Source: Massilia niastensis DSM 21313 (GTDB lineage: Bacteria; Pseudomonadota; Gammaproteobacteria; Burkholderiales; Burkholderiaceae_D). Taken from it: DNA of 64,000 bases. Within the stretch, counting starts at the first letter, position 1, and every line of letters starts with the position of its first letter. The position numbers and the translations under genes are program-made. The notes under the pieces were generated by a model. That model was not told where the DNA came from. It worked only from the letters and a program-made list of their open reading frames with translations, and searched no databases. This document shows positions 17,037-26,397 of this stretch, one piece after another. Location: assembly GCF_000382345.1 (NCBI RefSeq), contig NZ_KB908094.1, forward strand, positions 1 through 64,000. The letters run 5' to 3'.

Positions 17037-17930
17037 ATGGAAATTACCCAGATCCGCCATTTCGTGCGCATCGCCGAAACCGGCAGTTATATCAAGGCTG
17101 CCGACCTGCTCGACATCGGCCAATCGACCTTGAGCAGGCAGGTGCGCGCCCTCGAGGTCGAGCTGCGCGCCAGCCTGTTCTATCGCCACGGCCGCGGTGT
17201 CCTGCTGACCGAGGCCGGCAAGAAGTTTCTCGAGTATGCACGGGGGGTGCTGCACCTGATGGATTCGGCGACGATCGCCTTGCGCGACTCGGAAGCGGCG
17301 TATTCGGGCCAGCTGGTCATCGGCATGGCGCCCAGCATCGGACGGGCCTGCATCCCGATGCTGTTGCCGAAACTGGGGGAGCTGTATCCGCGTGCGGCGA
17401 TCAGCGTGGTGGAAGGCCTGTCCGGCGCGCTGTATGACGCGGTGCTGCTGGGCCAGATGGATATGGCGCTCGTGTACAACCCGGCGGCTTCGCCGAACAT
17501 CAAGATCACGCCGATCGTCACCGAACCCCTGTACCTGATCGGTCCCGAGCCGGTCGGCGCCGACCATGAGTGCGTCCCCCTGAGCACGCTGGCCGAACTG
17601 CCGCTGATCCTGCCTCATGGGAATCACTCGGTGCGGGTCGCCGTCGAATCGGCCGCCGCGCGCCTGGGCCTGGGCGTGAATGTCACGCTGCAGGTCGATG
17701 CATCCTACTCGACCATGGAACTGGTGGCGCAGGGCATGGGATACTCGATCATGCCGCGCTTCATGGAACGGGGCGCGCGCCTGCCCGAGCTGTCGTGGCA
17801 GATGATCACGGAACCCAGGCTGGACACCACGATGTGCATGGTGCTGTCGGGCCAGCAGCCGGGCAATCCGCTGGTTGCGGCGGCGGCCGAGGTAGTCCGT
17901 GCCAGCCTGAGCGAGCTGCTGGTCCGATAG
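17037..17930 (+). CDS. LysR-family transcriptional regulator
   Basis: The 297-residue protein opens with a winged helix-turn-helix (MEITQIRHFVRIAETGSYIKAADLL, then QSTLSRQVRALE) and continues with the two-lobed LysR effector domain from about residue 90 (GQLVIGMAPSIGRA). It lies 44 bases downstream of the flavin reductase in the same direction and may be cotranscribed. It is a reasonable candidate regulator of module B and of the divergent promoter region at 15520-15792. The effector is unknown. Confidence 0.92.
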   Translation: MEITQIRHFVRIAETGSYIKAADLLDIGQSTLSRQVRALEVELRASLFYRHGRGVLLTEAGKKFLEYARGVLHLMDSATIALRDSEAAYSGQLVIGMAPSIGRACIPMLLPKLGELYPRAAISVVEGLSGALYDAVLLGQMDMALVYNPAASPNIKITPIVTEPLYLIGPEPVGADHECVPLSTLAELPLILPHGNHSVRVAVESAAARLGLGVNVTLQVDASYSTMELVAQGMGYSIMPRFMERGARLPELSWQMITEPRLDTTMCMVLSGQQPGNPLVAAAAEVVRASLSELLVR

Positions 17931-17936
17931 CCGGTC

Positions 17937-17982
17937 CAGCCCGCTCGTCCTCGCCGCGGTGGCGGTCCGGACGAGCGGGCTG
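17937..17982. terminator. Bidirectional terminator between convergent genes
   Basis: CAGCCCGCTCGTCC at 17937-17950 is perfectly complementary to GGACGAGCGGGCTG at 17969-17982 around an 18-base loop. It separates the plus-strand LysR gene from the minus-strand maleylpyruvate isomerase gene and probably stops transcription from both sides. Confidence 0.85.
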
Positions 17983-17993
17983 CGTGTCGACGC

Positions 17994-18632
17994 CTAGCTG
18001 GCGTCGGGCTGCAGGGCCGGGGCGGCCGTGGCGAAGGCCTCGATGTCGGCGCAGGCGCGGTCCACGGCGGCGACCAGCGGCCAGCGCGACATGTCCACCT
18101 TGAAGCGGCGCGCGCTTTCCACTTGCGGCGCCAGGTAGACATCCGCCAGGGTCGGCGCATCGCCGTAGCAGAAGCGCCCGCGCGCCGGATCGGCCGCCAG
18201 CAGCGCTTCCAGGGCGTCGAAGCCGGCGCCGATCCAGGTGGCGCTCCAGGCCTCGATCGCCGCGTCGTCGCAGCCGAACTGCGCGCGCAGGTACTCCAGC
18301 ACCCGGCGATTGTTGAGCGGATGGATATCGCAGCCGACCAGGGCGGCCAGGGCACGCACCCGCGCGCGCCCGTCCGGATCCCGCGGCAGCAGCGCCGGCG
18401 TGGGGTAGCGTTCTTCGAGCCACTCGATGATCGCGGGCGTCTGCAGCAGGATCTTGCCGTCCTGCTCCAGCGCCGGCACCAGGCCCTGCGGATTGATCTT
18501 CCGGTACGCGGCGCCGGCATGTTCTTCGGTACGCAGGTCGACCGGAATATAGCGGTAGTCCAGTCCCTTCAGCTTGAGGGCGATGCGCAGGCGGTGCGAG
18601 GTGCCGCTGCGGAAGAAGTTATGGAGTTTCAT
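17994..18632 (-). CDS. mhbI: Maleylpyruvate isomerase, zeta-class GST type
   Basis: The start at 18632 follows AGGAG and gives 212 residues. The N-terminal thioredoxin-like domain has NFFRSGTSHRLRIALKLKG, the position of the glutathione site of zeta-class GSTs, and NPQGLVPAL follows. The C-terminal helical domain has ALVGCDIHPLNNRRVLEYL. It isomerises maleylpyruvate to fumarylpyruvate with glutathione, step three of the gentisate pathway; maleylacetoacetate is an alternative substrate, but the neighbours favour maleylpyruvate. It ends the 3-hydroxybenzoate operon. A second, clearly diverged copy lies at 28753-29418. Confidence 0.88.
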   Translation of the reverse strand: MKLHNFFRSGTSHRLRIALKLKGLDYRYIPVDLRTEEHAGAAYRKINPQGLVPALEQDGKILLQTPAIIEWLEERYPTPALLPRDPDGRARVRALAALVGCDIHPLNNRRVLEYLRAQFGCDDAAIEAWSATWIGAGFDALEALLAADPARGRFCYGDAPTLADVYLAPQVESARRFKVDMSRWPLVAAVDRACADIEAFATAAPALQPDAS

Positions 18633-18649
18633 GCCTGCTCCTGCCCCGC

Positions 18650-19357
18650 TCAGGCGGCCGGCCCGATGTCCAGGGCGATGCTGCCCACGCCCTCGACGCT
18701 GCCCTCGATGCGGTCGCCCGCCACCACCGCGCCCACGCCTTCCGGCGTGCCGGTGAAGATCAGGTCGCCGGGCTGCAGGTGGTAGAACCGGGACAGGTCG
18801 GCGATCACTTCGCGGATATCCCAGATCAGCATGCCGATGTCGGACTTCTGGCGCACTTCGCCGTTCACGCGCAGCTCGATCGCCCCCTTCCCGATGACCT
18901 CGCCGACCATCGGCACGATCTCCGACACCACCGAGGACTGCTCCACATCCTTGCCCAGGTCCCAGGGCTTGCTGGTCTTGCGCGCCACCAGCTGCAGGTC
19001 GCGGCGGGTCATGTCCAGGCCGCAGGCGTAGCCATAGATGGCGGCGGCGGCGTCGGCCTCGGTCGCACGGAAGCACGGTGCGCCGATGGCGACCACCAGT
19101 TCCATCTCGTGATGGTAGTCCGCGGTTTCAGGCGGATAGGCGACGGTGCTGCCTGATTCCACCAGGGTGTGCGGCGACTTGGTGAAATAGAACGGACGGG
19201 AAGTGGCCTTGTCCACCGGGATGCCCATTTCCTCGGCGTGCGCATGGTAGTTGCGCCCCACGAAGAACAGGCGATTGATCGGCAGGCGTACGTCGCTGCC
19301 GCGCACTGGCAGCGACTGGATGGCGGGAGGAGTCCAGAGATAGCGGATGTCGTTCAT
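18650..19357 (-). CDS. mhbH: Fumarylpyruvate hydrolase (FAH family)
   Basis: The 235-residue protein shows the fumarylacetoacetase-family core: [15 protein letters not shown], the metal-binding [24 protein letters not shown] and [12 protein letters not shown]. It hydrolyses fumarylpyruvate to fumarate and pyruvate, the last gentisate step. TGGAA precedes the ATG at 19357. It lies 31 bases after the gentisate dioxygenase gene and 17 before the isomerase gene, so the set is one operon. A second copy is encoded at 36093. Confidence 0.92.
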   Translation of the reverse strand: MNDIRYLWTPPAIQSLPVRGSDVRLPINRLFFVGRNYHAHAEEMGIPVDKATSRPFYFTKSPHTLVESGSTVAYPPETADYHHEMELVVAIGAPCFRATEADAAAAIYGYACGLDMTRRDLQLVARKTSKPWDLGKDVEQSSVVSEIVPMVGEVIGKGAIELRVNGEVRQKSDIGMLIWDIREVIADLSRFYHLQPGDLIFTGTPEGVGAVVAGDRIEGSVEGVGSIALDIGPAA

Positions 19358-19388
19358 GATGGTTCCAGTAGGGTAGTAAAGGGGTCGT

Positions 19389-20429
19389 TCAGTTCCGTAC
19401 TTCGTAGACGCCGAGCTTGCGATGCAGTGGCGACTCGTCCGCGATGAAGAGGAAGGCCGGCTGGTCGGCCGAGGTGTTGCGTAGCACCACCTTGCTGAAG
19501 CCGGGGACGCAGCAGGTATCGGCCTCCTCCAGCGTGAAGGCCGCGTCGTCCGCCGCGACCCGGGCCGCGCCCTCGATCAGGTGGAACACCATCGCCGGCG
19601 AGCGCGCCGGCAGCGGCAGCGACTGGCCCGGGCGCAGCATCAGGGCGTAGTAGCCGAGGATGTTCTGTGTATCCTCGCCGGTCTCGGGGTTCACATAGCT
19701 GACCTGCACGGCTTCCAGGCCGGGCTGCGCGGCGGCCAGGCTCTCCAGCGCGGCGCGGGTGTCGCTCCAGGCGTAGCGCAGCATCGGATAGCGCTTGGCG
19801 GAGCGCTCGAACAGCGGCGACGGCAGCACGCCGCCGCCCTGGCGGAACGCGGCCCGGCCCAGGTCGGCCCGCACTTCCTGGCGCGGGCCGTCGACGTGGT
19901 AGGACGCTTCCATGTAGTAGACCAGGGGCAGGTCCAGCACGTCGAGCCAGACCACCGGCTGGTCGCCGTCGTGGCCGTGCTCGTGCCAGAGGCCGGTCGG
20001 CGTCAGGATCAGGTCGCCGCGGCGCATCGGGCATTTCTCGCCATCCACCGTCGTGTAGGCGCCCTCGCCTTCGACGATCATGCGCACCGCGTTCGGGGTA
20101 TGCCGGTGCGCGGGCGCCCACTCGCCCGGCAGCAGCAATTGCATGCCGAGGTAGATGGCGGCGCTGGCCTGCATCTTTTCCAGTCCGTGGCCCGGGTTGG
20201 CCAGCACCAGCACGCGCCGCTCGGCCTTCTCGATCGGGGTCAGCTCGCCCGCCTTGAGCAGCAGCGGCTTGATCGCCGAGTACGACCAGCGGGTGGCGCG
20301 GGTGCGCGGGATCGGCTTCCCGGGCGGCAGCACGGCGCGCAGGCTGGGCCACAGCGGCACCAGGTTCTGCTCGCTCAGAGCGTCGCAATATTCAAGGGGC
20401 AGATCTTCAAGTCGGCCTAGTTCCTGCAT
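19389..20429 (-). CDS. mhbD: Gentisate 1,2-dioxygenase
   Basis: The start at 20429 follows AAAGGAGA and gives 346 residues. The protein is a bicupin. The N-terminal cupin carries the iron ligands in [16 protein letters not shown] (H-x-H) and LWHEHG; the second cupin lies near residues 250-335 ([11 protein letters not shown]). It uses Fe(II) and O2 to open gentisate to maleylpyruvate. It is preceded 17 bases away by 3-hydroxybenzoate 6-hydroxylase, which makes its substrate. The protein at 36824-37852 is a distant paralogue. Confidence 0.94.
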   Translation of the reverse strand: MQELGRLEDLPLEYCDALSEQNLVPLWPSLRAVLPPGKPIPRTRATRWSYSAIKPLLLKAGELTPIEKAERRVLVLANPGHGLEKMQASAAIYLGMQLLLPGEWAPAHRHTPNAVRMIVEGEGAYTTVDGEKCPMRRGDLILTPTGLWHEHGHDGDQPVVWLDVLDLPLVYYMEASYHVDGPRQEVRADLGRAAFRQGGGVLPSPLFERSAKRYPMLRYAWSDTRAALESLAAAQPGLEAVQVSYVNPETGEDTQNILGYYALMLRPGQSLPLPARSPAMVFHLIEGAARVAADDAAFTLEEADTCCVPGFSKVVLRNTSADQPAFLFIADESPLHRKLGVYEVRN

Positions 20430-20446
20430 GTCCTCGTCTCCTTTGT

Positions 20447-21661
20447 CTATCGGTTTTCCGGCTCGTCGGCCAGGCAGGCCTCGGGCTTCCAGCCGTACAG
20501 CCACTCCATGGCGTCGTAAAAACGCTCCGCGTCGCGCCCTTTCCACAAGCCGTTGCGCACCAGGCGCTCGACGCCGTGGGCGTGGAAGATGCGCCCCATC
20601 TCGCGGGCCGAGAGCACGATGCGGGCGGTGCGCGCGACGCGCGAGCGCTGGTACAGGGCGAAGGCCCTGGAAAAATCGTTGTCGTGCACGCGCAATGCTG
20701 CGCCGAGCGTGACCGCGTCTTCCAGCGCCATGCAGGCGCCCTGGGCCAGGTACTGCAGGGTGGGATGGGCGGCGTCGCCGAGCAGGGTCACACGGCCGAA
20801 GGTCCAGGTGCCGATCGGATCGCGGTCCGCCGTCGCCCAGCGCTTCCAGCTCCTGGGCAGCTCGATCAGCTGGCGCGCGCGCGGACAGATGCCCTGGAAA
20901 TAGCTTTGCACCTCGGCGGCGCTGCCTTCGGTCACGCCCCACTCTTCCTGCTGGCGGCTGTGGAAGGTGACGACGACGTTGTACTGCTCGCCGCCGCGCA
21001 AGGGGTAATGGACCAGGTGGCAGTTCGGGCCGACCCAGATGCTGGCCGCATTCCAGCGCAGGTTTTCCGGGAAATCCTGCCGGTCGACGACGGCGCGATA
21101 GACCACATGGCCGGACACGCGCGGCGGATCGCCCACATACTGCTCGCGCACCACCGACTTGACGCCATCGGCGCCAACCAGCGCCTGGCCGCGGTAGGCC
21201 CGGCCGTGCTGGTCGTAGACCGTGACTCCGGTCTCGTCCTGCTCGATCCGTTCCACCCGGGTCGAGGTATGGAATCCGATGCGGCCGGTTTCCTGCGTCC
21301 CTTCCAGCAGCGACAGGTGGACGTCGGCGCGATGGATCACCGCATACGGATTGCCGAAACGCTGGCGGAATCCCTCGTCGGTCGGGATGCGGCCGACCAG
21401 GGTTTCGTCGAGCGCGTCATGCATGAGCATTTCATCGGTGTACACGGCGCGGCTGCGCGCCTTCTCGCCCACGCCGAGCGCGTCGAACGCCGCGAAGGCG
21501 TTCGGGCCGAGCTGGATGCCGGCGCCGATCTCGCCGATCTCGGGAGCCTGCTCCAGCACCTGGACCGCGAATCCGCGCCGCACCAGGGCCAGGGCTGCGG
21601 CGAGGCCGCCTATACCGCCGCCGGCGACCAGCACCGGAAGCGAAGAACCAGAAGTCTGCAT
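20447..21661 (-). CDS. mhbM: 3-hydroxybenzoate 6-hydroxylase (FAD monooxygenase)
   Basis: The 404-residue group A flavoprotein hydroxylase has all three FAD/NAD(P)H motifs: VAGGGIGGLAAALALVRRG at the N terminus, ALVGADGVKSVVRE near residue 165 and TLLGDAAHPTLQYLAQGACM near residue 285. The last segment resembles the 3-hydroxybenzoate 6-hydroxylase and salicylate hydroxylase group. Since it leads an operon with gentisate dioxygenase, para-hydroxylation of 3-hydroxybenzoate to gentisate is the best assignment; salicylate 1-hydroxylase would need catechol genes next door. GGAGAC precedes the ATG. A MarR regulator is divergent. Confidence 0.9.
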   Translation of the reverse strand: MQTSGSSLPVLVAGGGIGGLAAALALVRRGFAVQVLEQAPEIGEIGAGIQLGPNAFAAFDALGVGEKARSRAVYTDEMLMHDALDETLVGRIPTDEGFRQRFGNPYAVIHRADVHLSLLEGTQETGRIGFHTSTRVERIEQDETGVTVYDQHGRAYRGQALVGADGVKSVVREQYVGDPPRVSGHVVYRAVVDRQDFPENLRWNAASIWVGPNCHLVHYPLRGGEQYNVVVTFHSRQQEEWGVTEGSAAEVQSYFQGICPRARQLIELPRSWKRWATADRDPIGTWTFGRVTLLGDAAHPTLQYLAQGACMALEDAVTLGAALRVHDNDFSRAFALYQRSRVARTARIVLSAREMGRIFHAHGVERLVRNGLWKGRDAERFYDAMEWLYGWKPEACLADEPENR

Positions 21662-21712
21662 ATGTCCGTCTCCATGTATGTCCCTGACCCGATCTGCGCG
21701 GCCAAGATCATA

Positions 21713-21735
21713 AGTACACTGTTAATCAGTACACT
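21713..21735. promoter_or_regulatory. Candidate MarR operator between the 3-hydroxybenzoate operon and the marR gene
   Basis: AGTACACT occurs twice, at 21713-21720 and 21728-21735, with a period of 15 bases. The repeats lie between the divergent start codons at 21661 and 21783 and just upstream of a TATAAT at 21752-21757 facing the marR gene. Occupation by the regulator could control both directions. Confidence 0.6.
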
Positions 21736-21782
21736 TAGCATATCACGGCTTTATAATCCGTCAAACAGTTTCGAGAGCCTCC

Positions 21783-22262
21783 ATGCCGACACCAGCCACT
21801 CCCGGACACGATCTTGCCGATCTGCCCGGACATTACATACGACGCCTGCAACAGATCGCCGTCGCGGCCTTCCTACAGGAAACTGATGGGTTCAGCATCA
21901 CGCCGGTCCAGTACGCAGCGCTGCAGGCGGTTGCCCATTCCCCCGGCATCGACCAGCGTTCCGTCGCACGCGGCATCGGCTTCGACACCTCGACCATCGG
22001 GGAGGTCATCGATCGCCTCGAAAAGCGCGGACTGCTGACACGGAATGCGGACCCGAACGACCGCCGGGTACGCCTCCTCACGACGACCGCCGAAGGCGAT
22101 GGCCTGCTCGCCGATATCGCCCCCGCGGTGCTGCGCGTCCAGGAACTCATCCTCGATCCCCTGCCCCGGGAAGAGCGTGCGGAGTTCGTGCGGATGCTGA
22201 AGCAGCTCGTGTTCGCCAACAATAGCCTGAGCAGGGCGCCCACCGAACGCGTTCGAAAATAG
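21783..22262 (+). CDS. MarR-family transcriptional regulator
   Basis: The 159-residue protein has the MarR winged-helix pattern: ITPVQYAALQAVAHSP, then the recognition region GFDTSTIGEVIDRLEKRGLLTRNADPNDRR and a C-terminal dimerisation helix. It lies 121 bases from, and divergent to, the 3-hydroxybenzoate operon. MarR proteins are known repressors of 3-hydroxybenzoate genes in other betaproteobacteria (MobR), so repression relieved by 3-hydroxybenzoate or gentisate is likely. Confidence 0.92.
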   Translation: MPTPATPGHDLADLPGHYIRRLQQIAVAAFLQETDGFSITPVQYAALQAVAHSPGIDQRSVARGIGFDTSTIGEVIDRLEKRGLLTRNADPNDRRVRLLTTTAEGDGLLADIAPAVLRVQELILDPLPREERAEFVRMLKQLVFANNSLSRAPTERVRK

Positions 22263-22266
22263 CCCG

Positions 22267-22303
22267 GCGGCGCGATGCGACGGACCTGTCACGATCGCGC
22301 CGC
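22267..22303 (+). terminator. Hairpin after the marR gene
   Basis: GCGGCGCGAT at 22267-22276 is complementary to ATCGCGCCGC at 22294-22303 around a 17-base loop. There is no T-run. It lies directly after the marR stop codon. Confidence 0.55.
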
Positions 22304-22433
22304 TGCCGCCCTCCCTCCCGCCACCCCTGACATCAGTGATAATAGGGTGAGCACACAAAGGTTCCCGACTGCAAGCTGGACGCGTCTGCGCCGTGCCGAG
22401 CAGTAACATCTATTCAGGACGATTCAGGCCTTC

Positions 22434-25310
22434 ATGCATATGGATGGACGTGGCACATCGCTTCACCGCAGCGGGCAGCCTGGAGACAAGCGCCGGCTTC
22501 AGGGCCCTGTCGTATCCAGGAGGGCGCTCCTCGTCCTGGCCATCGGGATCCTCCTGACCCTGTTCCTGTCCGGCCGGGTCTACCGGGTGGAGACGGAAAA
22601 GCACAATGCCCAGTTCACCCGGGAGGCCGAGCTCAGGGTCCGCCTGTTCGATGAGAGCATCGACGACGCGGTGACGGGACTTCGCAGCCTCAACCAGTTG
22701 TTCGCGATCAGCGACACGCCGGTCAGCCGCGCGCAGTTCCGTGCGATGGCCATGCCGCTGCTGAAGGAGCATCCCTATCTGCGCAGCTTCGTGTTCCATC
22801 GCTATGTCAGGCCGGGGGAGCGGCGCGCCTACGAAGCGGCCATGCGCACCAGGCACCCCGGCTTCACCATCAAGCAGGAGCGGGAAGGAAGGCTGGTGCC
22901 GGCCACCGGCCCTGGTCCCTGGCTGGTCATCGAATTCTTCGAGCCGCTGCCGCGCAACGACCTGCTCCTGGGCTACGACGGACTGTCCGACCCCGTGCAT
23001 GCGCTTGCCGCACAGCGGGCGATCGACAGCGGCATGGTCGCCGCAAGCGGGCTGAAGCCGTTCGTACAGTCGCGGCAGCGCGGCGTCGAGGGAAAAGTAT
23101 TCACGCTCATGGCGCCCCTGTACCGGCCCGGCGCCCCCCTGGATGACGTGGCGGCCCGCCGGCGTGCATTCATCGGCGAAAACGTGGCGGGGGTCCATGC
23201 ACACCGGTTCGCGCGGCAGATCTTCGAGCGCGCCGGCCTGCTGGCGACAGCGGGCATCCACATCAATGTCTATGCGGCGCCCTCGCCCACCGAAGCGGCG
23301 CTGTTGTTCCGGCACGGGGCGCCGCCACCGCCGGTCCCGGGCGCCAGCCCGCTGCTGGAACGGCTGCTCGGGCCTGCCGCCTTGACCAGGGTGTCGCACA
23401 CCGTCGACATCGGCGGCACGCCCCTGCACCTGGTCGTCTCGCGCGCGCCTCCAGCGGCAGGGAGCGCGCATGCGAGCGCGCTGCTGGTGCTGGCAGCCGG
23501 CATCGCCCTGAGCCTGCTCGGCGCGGCCTACCTGGATGCAGTCGCCGCACGCTCGCGCATCATCGAGCGGACCGTGGAGGAACGCACAGCCCAGTTGCAT
23601 GCAAGGACCTGTGAACTGCAGCGGACGGCCGCCGAACTTCAACTGCGCAATCGCGCCATCGAGGCCAGCGCGAACGCCATGTTCATCACCGGCGCCCAGG
23701 GCCCGGACTATATCGTCGAGTACGTCAATCCGGCCTTCGAACGCACTACCGGCTACCCGTCCGCGGAAATGGTCGGCAAGCCAACCAAGCTGTTGGTGGG
23801 TGCCGATGTGGAACAGCCGGGATTGATCGAACTGAGGGCGGCGCTGGCCGCGTGCAGGGAGGGACACGCGACCGTGCGCTGCTACCGCAAGGATGGCGCG
23901 ATGTACTGGAATGAAGTCTATCTCGCGCCGGTGCGCGATGAGAACGGCGAGGTGCACCATTTCGTGCACGTCAACTACGATGTCACCGAAACAAAACGCT
24001 ACCAGGAGCAGCTCGAATACCGGGCCAACTTCGACCCGCTCACCGGCCTGGCGAACCGCAACCTGTTGCAGGACCGGCTGCAGCAGGCGATTTCCTATGC
24101 ATCGAGAACCAGGAGGACGGTCTGGGTCGCCTTCCTCGATCTCGACCGCTTCAAGTTCGTCAACGATAGCGCCGGACACAGCTGTGGCGACATGCTGCTC
24201 AAGGTGGTCGCCGAGCGCCTGCAAGCCAGCGTACGCGCCGCCGACACGGTCGGGCGCATGGGCGGCGACGAGTTTGTCCTGGTCCTGCCGCAATATGAGA
24301 CGGGACCGATGACGGCCGCGACCATCGAGAAGGTCATGGCGCAGGTTGCCAGGCCGATCCCGGCCGGCGGCAAGGAATTCTTTGTCAGCTGCAGTATCGG
24401 GATCGCCGTCTTCCCGGACGACGGCAGCGATAGCGAAACCTTGCTGATGCACGCGGATGTCGCCATGTATCGCGCCAAGGAAATGGGGCGCAACAATTAC
24501 CAGTTCTTCGAACCGGCCCTGAATACCAGGACGCAAGCGCGGCTGCGGATCGAAAGTGCGCTGCGCAATGCGCTCGCCCGCGACGAGTTCGTGCTGCACT
24601 ACCAGCCGCAAGTCGACCTGAAGACGGGCCGGATGATCGGTGTCGAAGCGCTCATCCGTTGGCAGCATCCCGAGTTCGGCATGGTCTCGCCCGCCGAATT
24701 CATCACGCTGGCCGAAGAGACCGGCCTGATCGTTCCGATCGGCGCATGGGTATTGCGGTCCGCCTGTGCGCAAGGCCGGGCCTGGCAGGCCGCGGGCTAC
24801 CCACTGCGGATGGCCGTCAACCTGTCGGGCATCCAGTTCGCCCAGCACGATCTCGTCCAGACCGTCGTCGCCGCGCTGGACGACAGCGGATTCGATCCGG
24901 CCTGCCTCGAAATCGAGCTGACGGAAAGTATCGTCATGCACGATGTCGAGAAGTCCATCGCCACGCTGCATCAGCTCAAGCTGCTTGGCGTGCAGCTTGC
25001 CGTCGACGATTTCGGCACCGGCTATTCCAGCCTGGCCTACCTGAAGCTGTTCCCGATCGACGTCCTCAAGATCGACCAATCCTTCGTCCGCGATATCGCC
25101 ACCAGCGCCGACGACGCGATGATCGTCCTCTCGATGATCTCCCTGGCGCACAACCTGGGCTTGAAGGTCATTGCAGAAGGCGTCGAGACGCCCGAGCAGC
25201 TCGCGTATCTGCGGCGCCATGATTGCGATGAGATCCAGGGCAACCATTTCAGCCGGCCCATCGCCGCGGCCGCGATCGGGCAGATGCTCCACACGGAAAG
25301 GTGCCTGTAG
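22434..25310 (+). CDS. Membrane CHASE-PAS-GGDEF-EAL cyclic-di-GMP signalling protein
   Basis: The 958-residue protein has a transmembrane helix at about 30-47, an extracytoplasmic CHASE-like region at about 70-290 (LRSFVFHRYVRPGERRAYE), a second helix near 345-370, a short coiled coil, a PAS domain at about 395-520, then GGDEF and EAL domains. The cyclase signature GRMGGDEFVLVLP is intact, as are the EAL motif GVEALIRWQHP and the DDFGTGYSSLAYLK loop with its metal-binding DD. It can therefore be a cyclase, a phosphodiesterase or both. It has no obvious link to the catabolic genes. Two start codons two residues apart are possible (22434 or 22440). Confidence 0.93.
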   Translation: MHMDGRGTSLHRSGQPGDKRRLQGPVVSRRALLVLAIGILLTLFLSGRVYRVETEKHNAQFTREAELRVRLFDESIDDAVTGLRSLNQLFAISDTPVSRAQFRAMAMPLLKEHPYLRSFVFHRYVRPGERRAYEAAMRTRHPGFTIKQEREGRLVPATGPGPWLVIEFFEPLPRNDLLLGYDGLSDPVHALAAQRAIDSGMVAASGLKPFVQSRQRGVEGKVFTLMAPLYRPGAPLDDVAARRRAFIGENVAGVHAHRFARQIFERAGLLATAGIHINVYAAPSPTEAALLFRHGAPPPPVPGASPLLERLLGPAALTRVSHTVDIGGTPLHLVVSRAPPAAGSAHASALLVLAAGIALSLLGAAYLDAVAARSRIIERTVEERTAQLHARTCELQRTAAELQLRNRAIEASANAMFITGAQGPDYIVEYVNPAFERTTGYPSAEMVGKPTKLLVGADVEQPGLIELRAALAACREGHATVRCYRKDGAMYWNEVYLAPVRDENGEVHHFVHVNYDVTETKRYQEQLEYRANFDPLTGLANRNLLQDRLQQAISYASRTRRTVWVAFLDLDRFKFVNDSAGHSCGDMLLKVVAERLQASVRAADTVGRMGGDEFVLVLPQYETGPMTAATIEKVMAQVARPIPAGGKEFFVSCSIGIAVFPDDGSDSETLLMHADVAMYRAKEMGRNNYQFFEPALNTRTQARLRIESALRNALARDEFVLHYQPQVDLKTGRMIGVEALIRWQHPEFGMVSPAEFITLAEETGLIVPIGAWVLRSACAQGRAWQAAGYPLRMAVNLSGIQFAQHDLVQTVVAALDDSGFDPACLEIELTESIVMHDVEKSIATLHQLKLLGVQLAVDDFGTGYSSLAYLKLFPIDVLKIDQSFVRDIATSADDAMIVLSMISLAHNLGLKVIAEGVETPEQLAYLRRHDCDEIQGNHFSRPIAAAAIGQMLHTERCL

Positions 25311-25324
25311 TGGGTCTCATCGAC

Positions 25325-25827
25325 GTTTGGCGCGGCTGCGGAAAAATGTCCAGCCTTGAACTCCGCGATCATGCAAGGCAAATTTGGAGTTCGTGGCCCA
25401 GGACATACAACGGACAGAAACGACCGAACCAACGGAAGCGAAGTCGCACGGCTACACTGCAGGCCCTGCCCCTGGCGACGGCGCTTCAACACACGGCAGG
25501 TTACGTTATTCCAGCGGTTTTACGCTTCTCCAACTCATTGCCGAGTATCGCGCATTGCGCGCGAGCGTACTCAAGCTGTGGCAACAAGGCGGAGCCGATG
25601 TATCGCTTGAACATACTGCGGACATGATGCGATTCAATGAAGCAATAGATCAGTCGCTCGCCAACGCCGCTGTCGCGTACTCGGACAAGCTCAACGAAAC
25701 CAGGGACATCTTCCTGGCTATTCTGGGATACGACCTGCGAAGTCCCTTGGCCGCTACCGCGACAGTCGGAGGTTACCTGACCAGGCCCGGCACGTTCTGG
25801 GTGCGGACAGCAGGATTGACGGACTGA
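25325..25827 (+). pseudogene. Broken sensor histidine kinase with an RsbRD-type N-terminal region
   Basis: In one frame MSSLELRDHARQI is read from 25346; one base later the sequence continues in another frame as LEFVAQDIQRTE, then GFTLLQLIAEYRALRASVLKLW and the HisKA segment ETRDIFLAILGYDLRSPL. The join is at the T-run 25383-25385, where restoring one T would make a continuous protein. The 5' end is missing, since the kinase match begins directly after the GGDEF-EAL gene. The 3' end stops soon after the H-box, with no ATPase domain. The expected phospho-acceptor His in GHDLRSPL is Tyr. This is a decayed gene. Confidence 0.8.
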
Positions 25828-25923
25828 GAAAATGGGAACATGGCGTCGCTTCTCGGTGTGAGCCGCACAAAATGCGATCACTTGAGGAATAACTTGCGCA
25901 AGCGCCTGGCGGACCAGGGGAAG

Positions 25924-26280
25924 GCAGCACCAGCGGCGTGTTCATTTCCCGCATCATGACACTCCCATGTATTGTTGATCGATGGCCGGTTCGGCGCGCA
26001 GCGCATCGGAACTACCCTGCCACACCACCCTGCCCTTTTCCAGGACGAAGTGCCGGTCCGCGAGCTTGAGCAGCGCGCCGACGTTCTTGTCGATGACGAT
26101 CTGTGCCAGCCCTTCCGCCTTCAGCGCGGCCAGCGCGTTCCAGATCTCGGTGCGGATGATCGGCGCCAGTCCCTCGGTCGCCTCGTCCAGTACCAGCAGC
26201 TGCGGGTTGGTCATCAGCGCGCGGCCGATCGCCAGCATCCGCTGTTCGCCGCCGGACAGCTGCCAGCCCAGGACGGCGCG
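25924..26280 (-). pseudogene. Duplicated fragment of livF plus the first codons of nagL
   Basis: This segment matches 29388-29744 without gaps. By eye I count six differences in the first roughly 350 bases. It encodes the C-terminal part of the LivF ATPase from LSGGEQ onwards (LLVLDEATEGLAP and the final QQYMGVS) and then the opening MREMNTPLVL of maleylpyruvate isomerase, after which the frame runs into unrelated sequence. Walker A is absent, so it cannot be an active ATPase. It is an ectopic copy of the livF-nagL junction 3.5 kb away. Confidence 0.9.
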
Positions 26281-26397
26281 CTTTTCTGGACCGGGTGTCG
26301 ATGCGCGCTCCGAACTCCGGCGCCAATCGCTGACCCCGGCTGCAGGTTTGCAGCAGCGCCGGGTTCATCGACGAAACGTCGAATCGATCAGCGCCTC

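Noticed and set aside
22410..25292. 960-codon minus-strand reading frame
   Set aside because: It mirrors the GGDEF-EAL gene on the opposite strand. Long antisense frames are expected in G+C-rich genes, and the translation matches no family.
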